Positions 1 to 7,271 of a stretch of DNA of 64,000 bases are shown piece by piece (within the stretch, counting starts at the first letter, position 1; every line of letters starts with the position of its first letter). Below the pieces are notes generated by a model. It was not told where the DNA came from. It made no database searches and was given only the letters and a program-made list of their open reading frames with translations. The translations under genes and the position numbers were made by a program. Origin of the DNA: JASLEW01 sp963732005 (GTDB lineage: Bacteria > Acidobacteriota > Thermoanaerobaculia > Multivoradales > UBA5704); assembly GCA_963732005.1 (NCBI GenBank), contig CAVSXT010000004.1, positions 1,054,001-1,118,000 on the forward strand, read 5' to 3'.

Positions 1-605
1 ACCGCCGCGGCGCCCCGGTCGCCGCTCTCCTCGGCCTTGCCGGTGAGCTCGGCCTGGCTGGCGGCGTTGTCGGCGATCTGCGAGGCGGTGCGCGCCAGCT
101 CCTCCATGGCGGCGGTGATCTCGACCACCGAGGCGGCCTGCTGCGAGGAACCGGAGGCCAGGTCCGAGGCGATCTGGTTGACCGAGTTGGCGGCGGCCGC
201 GACCTCGATCGAGCTCTCCTGGATCTGCTGGGCCAGCAGGTCGAGAGCCGCGGTGGCGCCGGTGAAGGCGGCGCGCAGCTGCACGGGGAGCGATTCGGCC
301 TGCGCCTGCGAGCTCACCAGGTCGCCGCTGCGCAACAGGTCGAGCGCCTGCGCGAGGTCTTCCTCGACCGCGCGGTTGCGCCGCTCCAGCCCGGCGACGC
401 GATCCCACAGCCCGAGCTGCGGGCGGTAGACCCAGGCGAAGTAGACCCAGACGGCGGCCACCGCGGCAACCAGGTAGAGGTCTTGCAGCCACCCAGGCGC
501 CCCCTGCTCGTCCGCCACCACCAGCAGCAGGTAACCCGAGACCGCCGCCGCGACCACCAGCGCGAGTCCGGCGACCGCACGCCGGGCGGGATGGACCGTT
601 GGCAT
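1..605 (-). CDS. methyl-accepting chemotaxis protein, 3' end outside window
   Basis: Chemoreceptor that feeds signals to the CheA/CheW array at the inner membrane. About 200 residues are visible, from ATG at 605 to the left edge. Two hydrophobic segments (about residues 10-30 and 41-60) are separated by only about 10 residues, so there is no periplasmic sensor domain. After a coiled region the methylation-helix part of the signalling domain begins near residue 95, with VNQIASDLASGSSQQAASVV and EITAAMEELARTASQIADNA. It is close in sequence and architecture to the larger receptor at 1430-3100 and is the last visible gene of the same operon, starting 5 bases after the stop of the small gene at 610-921. 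The stop and the signalling tip lie outside the window. Confidence 0.85.
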   Translation of the reverse strand, partial: MPTVHPARRAVAGLALVVAAAVSGYLLLVVADEQGAPGWLQDLYLVAAVAAVWVYFAWVYRPQLGLWDRVAGLERRNRAVEEDLAQALDLLRSGDLVSSQAQAESLPVQLRAAFTGATAALDLLAQQIQESSIEVAAAANSVNQIASDLASGSSQQAASVVEITAAMEELARTASQIADNAASQAELTGKAEESGDRGAAA

Positions 606-609
606 GTCG

Positions 610-921
610 CTAGGAGCTCCCTTCTGCGGGTGGCGGCGCGGCCAGCAGCGACCGCGGCGGCATGCTCGGGTCGATGAGCACCAGCGGCAGCCGGTCATGG
701 ACGGCGAGGCCGCATGCCGCCTCGGGCCAGAAGCGGCGCAAGGCGGCGCCCGCCGGACGCAGGCGCAGGTCCACCGTCACGCCCAGCACCTCGTCGGCGG
801 CGAGCGCGGCTGCCGCCAGCATCACCTCGAAGCCGGTGCCGCGGCGCGCCAGGCCGCGCACCGCGTGGTTCGCCACCGCCCAGGTGGCGCCGCCGCGGCG
901 CAGCACCAGGAAGCCGCTCAC
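610..921 (-). CDS. small CheW-like protein of the chemotaxis operon
   Basis: Function not established. The 103-residue product has no signal peptide or membrane segment. It begins FLVLRRGGATWAVANHAVRG, which resembles the first strands of a CheW SH3-like fold, and later has LAADEVLGV and GLAVHDRLPLVLID, which look like later CheW strands. It is shorter than CheW (about 150 residues), so I read it as a reduced or divergent CheW-like adaptor; that is inference. The GTG start at 921 overlaps the TGA of cheW (GTGA), so it is translationally coupled. It sits between cheW and a second receptor, which supports a role in the signalling array. Confidence 0.6.
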   Translation of the reverse strand: MSGFLVLRRGGATWAVANHAVRGLARRGTGFEVMLAAAALAADEVLGVTVDLRLRPAGAALRRFWPEAACGLAVHDRLPLVLIDPSMPPRSLLAAPPPAEGSS

Positions 922-1430
922 GACGCCTGCCCCAGCGCCTGCAGGTTGATCACCCGCACCAGCTGGCCGCCGACCAGGGCTTCGCCGGCGATCAGCGCCC
1001 CGCCGCCGACGGCTCCCGAGATCCCCGGCGCCCCCGGCAGCACCGCCGTCGCCGGCAGGTGCGTGACGTCGAGCGCCGCGTCCGCGGCCAGACCCACCAG
1101 CTCCCGCGCTTGGGGCGGACCCGCCCAGGCGACGACGGTGACCGGGAAGGTCGGATTGGCGCCCTGCGGCGCCCGCGCCAGCCGGGCGAGGTCGAGCACC
1201 GGCAGCGGCTCGCCGGCGAACTCCGCCAGGCCGCGCAACTCCGCCGCGGCACCGGGGAGGGGATGCAGCGGCAGCGCCCGCAACACCCGCCGCACCGCGC
1301 CGAGCGGCAGGGCGCAGACGTACTCGCCGGCCCGCACCAGCAGGTGGGTGGCCTCCCTGCGGCCCTGGGCGGCGACCGCCGCCGGCGACGCGAACAGTGG
1401 CTCGGGCTCGGGCACCGGAGGGGGTAGCAC
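918..1430 (-). CDS. cheW: CheW-type chemotaxis coupling protein
   Basis: Cytoplasmic adaptor linking chemoreceptors to the histidine kinase CheA. The 170-residue protein has a short proline-rich N-terminus and then the CheW pattern: a first strand HLLVRAGEYVCALPLGAVRR, then GLAEFAGEPLPVLDLARL, then ELVGLAADAALDV, ending GGQLVRVINLQAL. The GTG start at 1430 shares one base with the TAG of the upstream receptor (TAGTG), and its own TGA overlaps the start of the next gene. This places it in a four-gene overlapping operon. No CheA, CheR, CheB or CheY is visible, so the array must use components encoded to the left or elsewhere. Confidence 0.85.
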   Translation of the reverse strand: MLPPPVPEPEPLFASPAAVAAQGRREATHLLVRAGEYVCALPLGAVRRVLRALPLHPLPGAAAELRGLAEFAGEPLPVLDLARLARAPQGANPTFPVTVVAWAGPPQARELVGLAADAALDVTHLPATAVLPGAPGISGAVGGGALIAGEALVGGQLVRVINLQALGQAS

Positions 1431-3100
1431 TAGATCCGCGTCCAGCCGGTGACGTTGACGTCGAGCGCGAGGACGCCGGCGAAGCCGCCGTCCGGCCTCC
1501 CCATGCAGGCGCACACGGTGAAGCAGGTCTCGCCGGTGAGGATGGACTGATACGGCGCGGTGATGCCGGTGCGCCGCTCGCGCTCGGCGCTGCGGAACCA
1601 GGGCCGCCGCCGCATGTCGACGTCCTGCAGCTGCGCCAGGTCGAGCGTCGGCCGCGCTCCCAGCGTCGCCGGGTTGACCGCCAGGGCGCTCATGTAGCCA
1701 CGCTCGTCGACCCAGTAGGCGAGATCGGCGAACTCGGTCTCGCGCACCAATTGGTCGAGCAGCTCCTGCCGCCCCGCCGGCGGCGCCGCCTCGGCGCGCG
1801 CCGCCCAGCCCTCCACCAGGTGCTTGAGCGAGCGCGCCGAATCGAGGTGGAACGACTGCGCCAGCAGCTGGATCTCCAGGGCCAGGGCGTTGAGCCGGTC
1901 GGCGGTGGCCGAGAGATCCTTGAGGCCGCCGGTCATGCGCTGCACCACCAGGCTCACCTCGCGCAGGGTCATCACCACCTCGTCGGAGGCGGCGTTCTGC
2001 TGCTGGGTGGCGAGCGAGATCTGGCGGGCCATCCGCGCCGTGTCGCCGGAGGCATGACGCAGGTCGGTGATCGCCGCCGCCGCCGCGCGCGAGCGCTCGA
2101 GCACCCTCACCGCCTCCTTGCCGCCCTCTTCGGTGGCGACGATGGTCGCACGGATCGAGCCGGCGAACTCGTCGAGCAGGTTGCGCACCGATTCGACCGA
2201 GTCCTGAGAGCGCTGGGCGAGGTGGCGGACCTCCTCGGCCACCACCGAGAAACGGCGGCCATCGGGCCCTGCCGCCACCGCCTCGATCGCCGCGTTGAGC
2301 GACAGGATGTGAGTTTCCTGGGCGATCTCGGTGATCAGGTCGAGCACCCGATAGATCTCCTTGGAGCGGGTGCCCAGGGCGTCGGCACGGCTGGCGATGG
2401 CGCTGATCCGCTTCTTGACCTCCGCGACCCCCGCAACCGCCTCGTCCACCGCCGCGGCGCCGGCGTCGCCGCTCTCCTCGGCGCGCGTCGCCAGCTCCGC
2501 CTGGCGCGCGGCGCTGCCGGCGATCTGCGAAGCCGTGCGAGCAAGCTGTTCCATGGCGGCGGTGATCTCCACCACCGACGCCGCCTGCTCGGACGAGCCG
2601 GCCGCCAGCTCCGAAGCGATGTGGTTCACCGCGTCCGCCGACGAAGCCACCTCGATCGAGCTGTCCTGGATCTGTTGCGCCAAGCGCGACAGCGACTCGG
2701 TCGAGGCGGTGAACGCCGCCGCCACTCCCGCGGGCAGGCCTCGGCTCGCCGCCGCCGCCCGCACCAGGTCGCCGGCGCCGAGCTGCAAGAAGGTCGCACC
2801 AAGGCTGGCGTCGAGACGATGGAAGCGCTCCTCCTCGGCCGGCAGGCGTCGCTCCAGGCGCGCGAAGTAGCCGTAGACCCAGGCACCGTGCACCGCCACC
2901 GCCGCCAGGCCGAAAGCGCCAAAGGTCCACGCCGGCCAGGCCGCCGCACCGCGCGCGGCGGCCAGCGCCAGCAGGACCGCGCCGACCGCCATCAGGCCGG
3001 CCAGCAAGAACCAGCCGATCAGCGCGCCGCCGCCGGGAGGCAGCGATTCCGGCGGCTCGGCGGCGCCAGCAGCGCCGGCGGCGGTGCTGTCCACTGCCAT
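1430..3100 (-). CDS. methyl-accepting chemotaxis protein with C-terminal Cache-like region
   Basis: Chemoreceptor of 556 residues. Two hydrophobic helices (about 25-51 and 53-78) lie almost back to back, so there is no N-terminal periplasmic sensor. The cytoplasmic signalling domain (about 150-370) carries the conserved hairpin tip ILSLNAAIEAVAAG followed by FSVVAEEVRHLAQRS. Unusually, about 120 residues follow the signalling domain. They contain YWVDERGYMSALAVNP, RRRPWFRSAERE, a TAPYQSILTGETCF segment and GVLALDVNVTGW, a pattern like the second half of Cache/PDC sensor domains. The start at 3100 is chosen because AAAGGA lies 6-11 bases upstream and the hydrophobic segment follows soon after; the frame stays open much further upstream only as an antisense shadow of the protease gene. 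Confidence 0.9.
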   Translation of the reverse strand: MAVDSTAAGAAGAAEPPESLPPGGGALIGWFLLAGLMAVGAVLLALAAARGAAAWPAWTFGAFGLAAVAVHGAWVYGYFARLERRLPAEEERFHRLDASLGATFLQLGAGDLVRAAAASRGLPAGVAAAFTASTESLSRLAQQIQDSSIEVASSADAVNHIASELAAGSSEQAASVVEITAAMEQLARTASQIAGSAARQAELATRAEESGDAGAAAVDEAVAGVAEVKKRISAIASRADALGTRSKEIYRVLDLITEIAQETHILSLNAAIEAVAAGPDGRRFSVVAEEVRHLAQRSQDSVESVRNLLDEFAGSIRATIVATEEGGKEAVRVLERSRAAAAAITDLRHASGDTARMARQISLATQQQNAASDEVVMTLREVSLVVQRMTGGLKDLSATADRLNALALEIQLLAQSFHLDSARSLKHLVEGWAARAEAAPPAGRQELLDQLVRETEFADLAYWVDERGYMSALAVNPATLGARPTLDLAQLQDVDMRRRPWFRSAERERRTGITAPYQSILTGETCFTVCACMGRPDGGFAGVLALDVNVTGWTRI

Positions 3101-3170
3101 ACGGTTCCTTTCACCACTTCGTCGAGCGCGGGCGCCGACCGTCCCGCTCCTGTAACTCTTGAGACGCCTT

Positions 3171-3199
3171 AGAATAGGCAATCCCGCCTCCACCCGCAA
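3171..3199 (-). promoter_or_regulatory. sigma70-type promoter of the chemotaxis operon
   Basis: On the minus strand TTGCGG (3199-3194) and TATTCT (3176-3171) are separated by 17 bases. Transcription would begin near 3164, leaving a leader of about 64 bases before the receptor start at 3100. This is by eye; the GC-rich repeats around it make chance matches less likely but not impossible. Confidence 0.45.
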
Positions 3200-3255
3200 C
3201 CGCCGTGGCCGCCGCGGCCGCCGCAACCACCGCGGTCGCCGTGGTCGCACCGCGT
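3183..3255. repeat. GC-rich low-complexity stretch (CGCCGTGG-like units)
   Basis: Imperfect, irregular reiterations of short GCCGC, CCGTGG and CGGTCGC words fill the space between the divergent receptor and protease genes. I see no coding signal in it. It overlaps the upstream part of the predicted minus-strand promoter. Confidence 0.3.
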
Positions 3256-3304
3256 TTGGTGACAGTCGTGAGATGATCGACGGAGCAACTGCGGAGGATC
3301 TGTC

Positions 3305-5563
3305 TTGAGCGAAATCCGGATCAGGATCCTGTCGTCGCGTGCCGTCGCGCTCGGGTCGGTGCTCTTGGCGGCGGCAGCCGCCGGCATGGCCCAGGCGCCC
3401 CGGCCGCCTCTCGCCACCGCCGCCGCCGCGCCAACCTCTCCCGCGCCTGAAACCCGGCAAGCGATCGCGCCTCACCTCGCCGAACGCTTCGGGATCGCGC
3501 CCCTGGCCGAGCTCGGCCCCGCCGCGGTCGAGGCGCCCGACCGGCTGGCACAGCTCGCGGCCTGGAACGCTGCCGGCCGGCTGCCGGCGCAGAACGGCTT
3601 CGCGCGCCTGCTGCCGGCGCCGCGGCGCGTCGGCCTCGCCCTCATGCCGGCGGCGCCCGGCGCGCCGGCGTCGGCGGCGGGTCCGGCGCTGCCGGCGGCG
3701 GGCTCGGCAACCGGAGGAGCCATCGAGCGCGACGGCGGCGTGCTGGCGCCGACCTCGTTCACCACCACCGCTTGGGGGGGCAGCGTGCGCGTGGCCGGCG
3801 CTGCTCGGCTGCGGCTGCACCTCTCGGGTGTCGCGCTGCCTGCCGGCGCCCGGCTCTGGGTGCACGGCGCCGGCCAGACGGTGGGGCCGTTCGGCGCGGA
3901 GCTGCTGGCGCCCGACCGCAGCCTGTGGACGCCGGCGGTCGCCGGCGACGAGATCGCCCTCGACGTCGAGGCGCCGACCGCCGAGCTCGCCGGCGCGAGC
4001 GGGTATGGCTTCACCATCGATGCCGCCCTCGAGTTGGTCCCGCCTGGCCTGTCGGGGAGCGGGACCAAGGACGGCGGCTGCGTGGTCGACGCGAGCTGCG
4101 TCGACAGCGGCGACTTTCCAGGCTACGACACCGCCCGCCACGCCGTCGCCCTGCTCGAGTTCGTCGACCAGTTCGTTGGCTTCTCCTGCACCGGCCAGCT
4201 GCTCGCCGACGCGGCGAACGACGGCACGCCGTTCCTGCTGACCGCCCACCACTGCCTCTCGACGCAGGCGGTGGCGGCGACGCTGCAGGCCGCCTTCGAC
4301 GACTTCACGCCGAGCTGCAACGGCACGCCGCCGGACCTTGGCACGCTGCCGGCGGCCAACGGCGCCACGCTGCTGGTGACCGGGCGGGCCGACACCGCCC
4401 CCGACTTCACTCTGCTGCGCCTCGACAGCCTCCCCGCCGGGCGGACCTTCCTCCCCTGGGACCCCTCGCCGCAGGCGGCGCCGAACGGCACGCAGCTGTT
4501 CCGGCTGTCGCATCCCGAAGGCAACTCCCAGGCGTACTCGGTGACCACGGTCGACTCGCGGGCCGCGCAATGCACCCTCGACAACCTGCCGCTGTCGCGG
4601 TTCCTCTACTCGGACCTGGCGGTCGGCACCGTCGAGCCGGGCAGCTCCGGATCGGCCGCCATGCTCGCCGATGGCCGCGTCGTCGGCCAGCTGTTCGGCA
4701 GCTGCGGCATCGGCGACGTCTGCGCCCGCTCGCAGCAGACGGTCGACGGCGCGCTCGCCGCCAGCTTCGCCCAGCTGCAGCCCTTCCTCGCGCCTGGCGC
4801 CACCGGCGTCTGCACCCCGGGCGACTTCACCCTGTGCCTTACCGACCGGCGCTTCGCGGTGCAGGTGACCTGGGCCAACCAGTTCGACGGCACCGCCGGC
4901 GTGGCGCATGCGATCGCCGGCACCGACGCCGCCGGCTACTTCTACTTCACCGATCCCTCGAACTACGAGCTGACGGTGAAGATCCTCGACTTCGGCGCCG
5001 TCTTCAAGGTGTTCTACGGCGAGCTCACCGACCTGCACTTCACGATCACCGTCGTCGACACCCATACCGGCCAGAAGCGGACCTACACCAACACCGCCGG
5101 CGACTGCGGCGGCATCGACGAAGCGGCCTTCCCGGCCGCCGCCGCCGATCCGGTCGGTGCGGCGGGGTTGGCGAGGCCGGAGGGGTTGGCGGAGTTGGCG
5201 AGGCCGGAAGGGTTGGCGGAGGCTGCGGCAAGGCGAGGCTGCGGCGGCGCCCTCTGCCTCGACGCCGGGCGCTTCGCGGTCGACGTGACCTGGATGAACC
5301 AGTTCAACGGCGCGTCGGGCACCGGCAATGCCCACGCGCTGAGCGACACCTCGGGCCAGTTCACCTTCACCGATCCCAGCGACCTCGAGCTGCTGGTCAA
5401 GGTGGTAGAGCTTCCCGGCCGGGTCGCCTTCTTCTATGCCGCGCTGTCGAACCTGGAATACGACATTGCCGTCACCGACACGATCACCGGCAAGATCAAG
5501 ACCTATCACAATCCGGCCGGCACCTACTGCGGCGGCTTCGACAACGATGCGTTTCCACCGTAG
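3305..5563 (+). CDS. secreted lysyl-endopeptidase-like serine protease with two C-terminal modules
   Basis: Predicted extracellular trypsin-fold protease of 752 residues. A signal peptide occupies about residues 1-30 (hydrophobic run, then MAQA). The protease core (about 265-500) shows the triad regions LLTAHHCLS (His near 313), DFTLLRLD (Asp near 366) and VEPGSSGSAAM (Ser near 447), with several cysteine pairs, as in the Achromobacter protease I group. Two homologous modules of about 95 residues follow (about 512-610 and 650-752), each with FxFTDPS, ELxVK and VTDTxTG patterns; the same module ends the convergent neighbour. A TTG start at 3305 is chosen because GGAGG lies 7 bases upstream and a signal peptide follows directly. 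The linker between the modules is encoded by a 27-base tandem repeat. Confidence 0.88.
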   Translation: MSEIRIRILSSRAVALGSVLLAAAAAGMAQAPRPPLATAAAAPTSPAPETRQAIAPHLAERFGIAPLAELGPAAVEAPDRLAQLAAWNAAGRLPAQNGFARLLPAPRRVGLALMPAAPGAPASAAGPALPAAGSATGGAIERDGGVLAPTSFTTTAWGGSVRVAGAARLRLHLSGVALPAGARLWVHGAGQTVGPFGAELLAPDRSLWTPAVAGDEIALDVEAPTAELAGASGYGFTIDAALELVPPGLSGSGTKDGGCVVDASCVDSGDFPGYDTARHAVALLEFVDQFVGFSCTGQLLADAANDGTPFLLTAHHCLSTQAVAATLQAAFDDFTPSCNGTPPDLGTLPAANGATLLVTGRADTAPDFTLLRLDSLPAGRTFLPWDPSPQAAPNGTQLFRLSHPEGNSQAYSVTTVDSRAAQCTLDNLPLSRFLYSDLAVGTVEPGSSGSAAMLADGRVVGQLFGSCGIGDVCARSQQTVDGALAASFAQLQPFLAPGATGVCTPGDFTLCLTDRRFAVQVTWANQFDGTAGVAHAIAGTDAAGYFYFTDPSNYELTVKILDFGAVFKVFYGELTDLHFTITVVDTHTGQKRTYTNTAGDCGGIDEAAFPAAAADPVGAAGLARPEGLAELARPEGLAEAAARRGCGGALCLDAGRFAVDVTWMNQFNGASGTGNAHALSDTSGQFTFTDPSDLELLVKVVELPGRVAFFYAALSNLEYDIAVTDTITGKIKTYHNPAGTYCGGFDNDAFPP
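5167..5220 (+). repeat. 27-bp tandem repeat, two copies, within the protease gene
   Basis: Positions 5167-5193 and 5194-5220 are near-identical 27-base units (one difference, at the middle purine run). The length is a multiple of three, so it encodes a nine-residue repeat (GLARPEGLA, ELARPEGLA) in the linker between the two C-terminal modules. Copy-number change would lengthen or shorten the linker without a frameshift. Confidence 0.8.
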
Positions 5564-5576
5564 TTGACCGCGCGCG

Positions 5577-6983
5577 TCACGGACAGGTCGCGAAGGCGTT
5601 GGTGTCCTGCACCGGCGGCGCGGCCTGGTTGAGCTGATTGAAATAGACCTTCGTCTTGCCGGCGACGGTGTCGACCACGGTGACCGTGAACTGCACGTTG
5701 GTGGTGGCGGCGAAGAAGACCCAGTAGGTGCTGCTCAGCGGGCAGCCGTTGATCACCTTGATCAGCATCTCGATGTTGCTCGACGAGAAGAAGTAGAAGA
5801 GTCCCGAGTCGGGGTTGCCGGTCAGCGGCACGGTGGTGCCATTGCCGGAGCCCGCGCCGGAGACGAAGGCCACGCTCACCTTGAAGCGCCCACCGAGGCA
5901 GAGGGTGTTGGCGTCGGCGACGCAGGTTCCCGGCGTCGTGTCGGTGGCGGCATCGGCCTCGGCGGTGTAGGCCGAGTTGCCGGCGCCGTTTTCCGCCCGC
6001 ACCTGGAAGCCGTAGCCGGTCGCCGGCTGCAGGCCGGTCACGGCGTAGCTCGTGCTCCCCGCCGGGGCGAGCGGCAGGACGTCCTGGAACGGGCTGCCGT
6101 CGAGGGCCTTGCTCTGCACCCGAAAGCCGGTCTCGTTGGTCGAGTTGCTCGTCCAGGAGAGCTGGATCGAGGTCGTGCCGCTGCTTGCCGCCGTCAGGTT
6201 CGAGGGTGCCGCCGGCGGGCTGCCGCTGCCGCCGTCGGTGTTGGTGACCGTGAGCACCGCGGTGGCCGGCGACGCCAGGCCCGCCCCGCCCTGGGGCGCG
6301 GTGAGCGCCAGGTTGACGGTGTGGTTGCCGTCGGCGACGCCGTCGTCGAGCACCGCGACGTTGAAGGTCTTGGCCGTCGCGTCGCCGCTCGCCCAGTTGA
6401 GCGTCCCGGAGGTCGCGGTGTAGTTCTTCCCCGCCGTGCCGGTGCCGTCGCTGGTGGCGTAGTTGACGGCGACCGCCCCGGCGCTGCCGCCGGCGCGGTC
6501 GACGGTGATCGGGATGGAGCCGGCATTCTCGGGCGTGCCGTAGGCGGCGGCGCTGAACGACAGCTTGCCGGCGGGCGGCGGGGAGGCTCCCTGGACCACG
6601 ATGGTGCCGACCATGCCATAGGTCTGGCCGTGCACCTGGCACTCGTAGTTGATGGTCCCCACCTGATTGAAGGTCCGGGTGAAGGTCCACATCTCCGCCG
6701 GGTCGCCGTTGCCGCCATGCCCGTCGCCGTCGCAACCGTTGGCGCAGCGGAAGCTGCCGTCGTCGGCGTAGACGTTGTGCATCAGGCCGCTGGAGTTTGT
6801 CCAGGTGATCGAATCGCCGACGTTGATGGTGATGGTCTTCGGCGAGAAGGTCAGCTCCGCCGTGGCCATCACCGAATGGTTCGCCGCGCTCGCCGCCGGC
6901 GCCAGGGACAGAGCCAGCGCGAGACCGAGAGCGAGCGAGAGAGCGGCGGGTCGCGGCAGGGAACTAGCACGATGGCAGCACAT
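5577..6983 (-). CDS. secreted cupredoxin / Calx-beta / fibronectin III protein
   Basis: Predicted secreted protein of 468 residues. After a signal peptide ending ASAANHS, residues about 27-130 form a plastocyanin-like domain with candidate type 1 copper ligands His in LMHNVYAD, Cys in NYECQVHG, His in the same motif, and Met in YGMVGTIVV. Then come a Calx-beta domain (about 131-235; GSIPITVDR, NYATSDGTGTAG), a fibronectin type III domain (about 245-335; APSNLTAASSGTTSIQLSW) and a C-terminal module matching the two at the end of the protease at 3305-5563. The ATG at 6983 is preferred over an upstream in-frame start because AGGAGG lies 8 bases before it and the signal peptide begins there. The gene converges on the protease with only 13 bases between stops. 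Electron transfer or copper storage is possible but not shown. Confidence 0.85.
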   Translation of the reverse strand: MCCHRASSLPRPAALSLALGLALALSLAPAASAANHSVMATAELTFSPKTITINVGDSITWTNSSGLMHNVYADDGSFRCANGCDGDGHGGNGDPAEMWTFTRTFNQVGTINYECQVHGQTYGMVGTIVVQGASPPPAGKLSFSAAAYGTPENAGSIPITVDRAGGSAGAVAVNYATSDGTGTAGKNYTATSGTLNWASGDATAKTFNVAVLDDGVADGNHTVNLALTAPQGGAGLASPATAVLTVTNTDGGSGSPPAAPSNLTAASSGTTSIQLSWTSNSTNETGFRVQSKALDGSPFQDVLPLAPAGSTSYAVTGLQPATGYGFQVRAENGAGNSAYTAEADAATDTTPGTCVADANTLCLGGRFKVSVAFVSGAGSGNGTTVPLTGNPDSGLFYFFSSSNIEMLIKVINGCPLSSTYWVFFAATTNVQFTVTVVDTVAGKTKVYFNQLNQAAPPVQDTNAFATCP

Positions 6984-7081
6984 GGTCTGGGCCTCCTGAA
7001 GGTTCACACATGAGTACCCACGCACCTGCTGGCGGGTTCAACTGCCGGTGACCAGGCTACCAGCACCGGCCGCCGCATGGG

Positions 7082-7098
7082 ATAGGGTGTTGCCCTAT
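7082..7098. other. inverted repeat upstream of the FadL-like gene
   Basis: ATAGGG (7082-7087) and CCCTAT (7093-7098) form a perfect six-base inverted repeat with a five-base loop, followed on the plus strand by TTTT. It lies just upstream of the predicted -35 box at 7116 and between divergent genes, so an operator is more likely than a terminator; neither is proven. Confidence 0.3.
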
Positions 7099-7115
7099 TT
7101 TCGACTCTGTGCTTC

Positions 7116-7143
7116 TTGACCTATAAGCAAATTCGGCTATAGT
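7116..7143 (+). promoter_or_regulatory. sigma70-type promoter of the FadL-like porin gene
   Basis: TTGACC (7116-7121) and TATAGT (7138-7143) are separated by 16 bases in a locally AT-rich patch that stands out from its surroundings. The leader before the start at 7272 would be about 120 bases. Confidence 0.6.
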
Positions 7144-7271
7144 TTGCCCGCTTCATTCCTTGAACTTGGTCTCTGTCGTCCGGCCTGCCGGTCGTCCGGT
7201 GCCGGCGCCCACTTGGCGGCGCTCGCGGCAGGCTGCATCCGTGGACGCATGTCCACAAGGAGGTTCCGCTC

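Noticed and set aside
1397..3172. Plus-strand open frame of 591 codons
   Set aside because: Antisense of the chemoreceptor; no family features.
5167..5220. CRISPR-like or other direct repeats
   Set aside because: Only two contiguous units without spacers, inside a coding sequence. No CRISPR array was seen elsewhere in the window.
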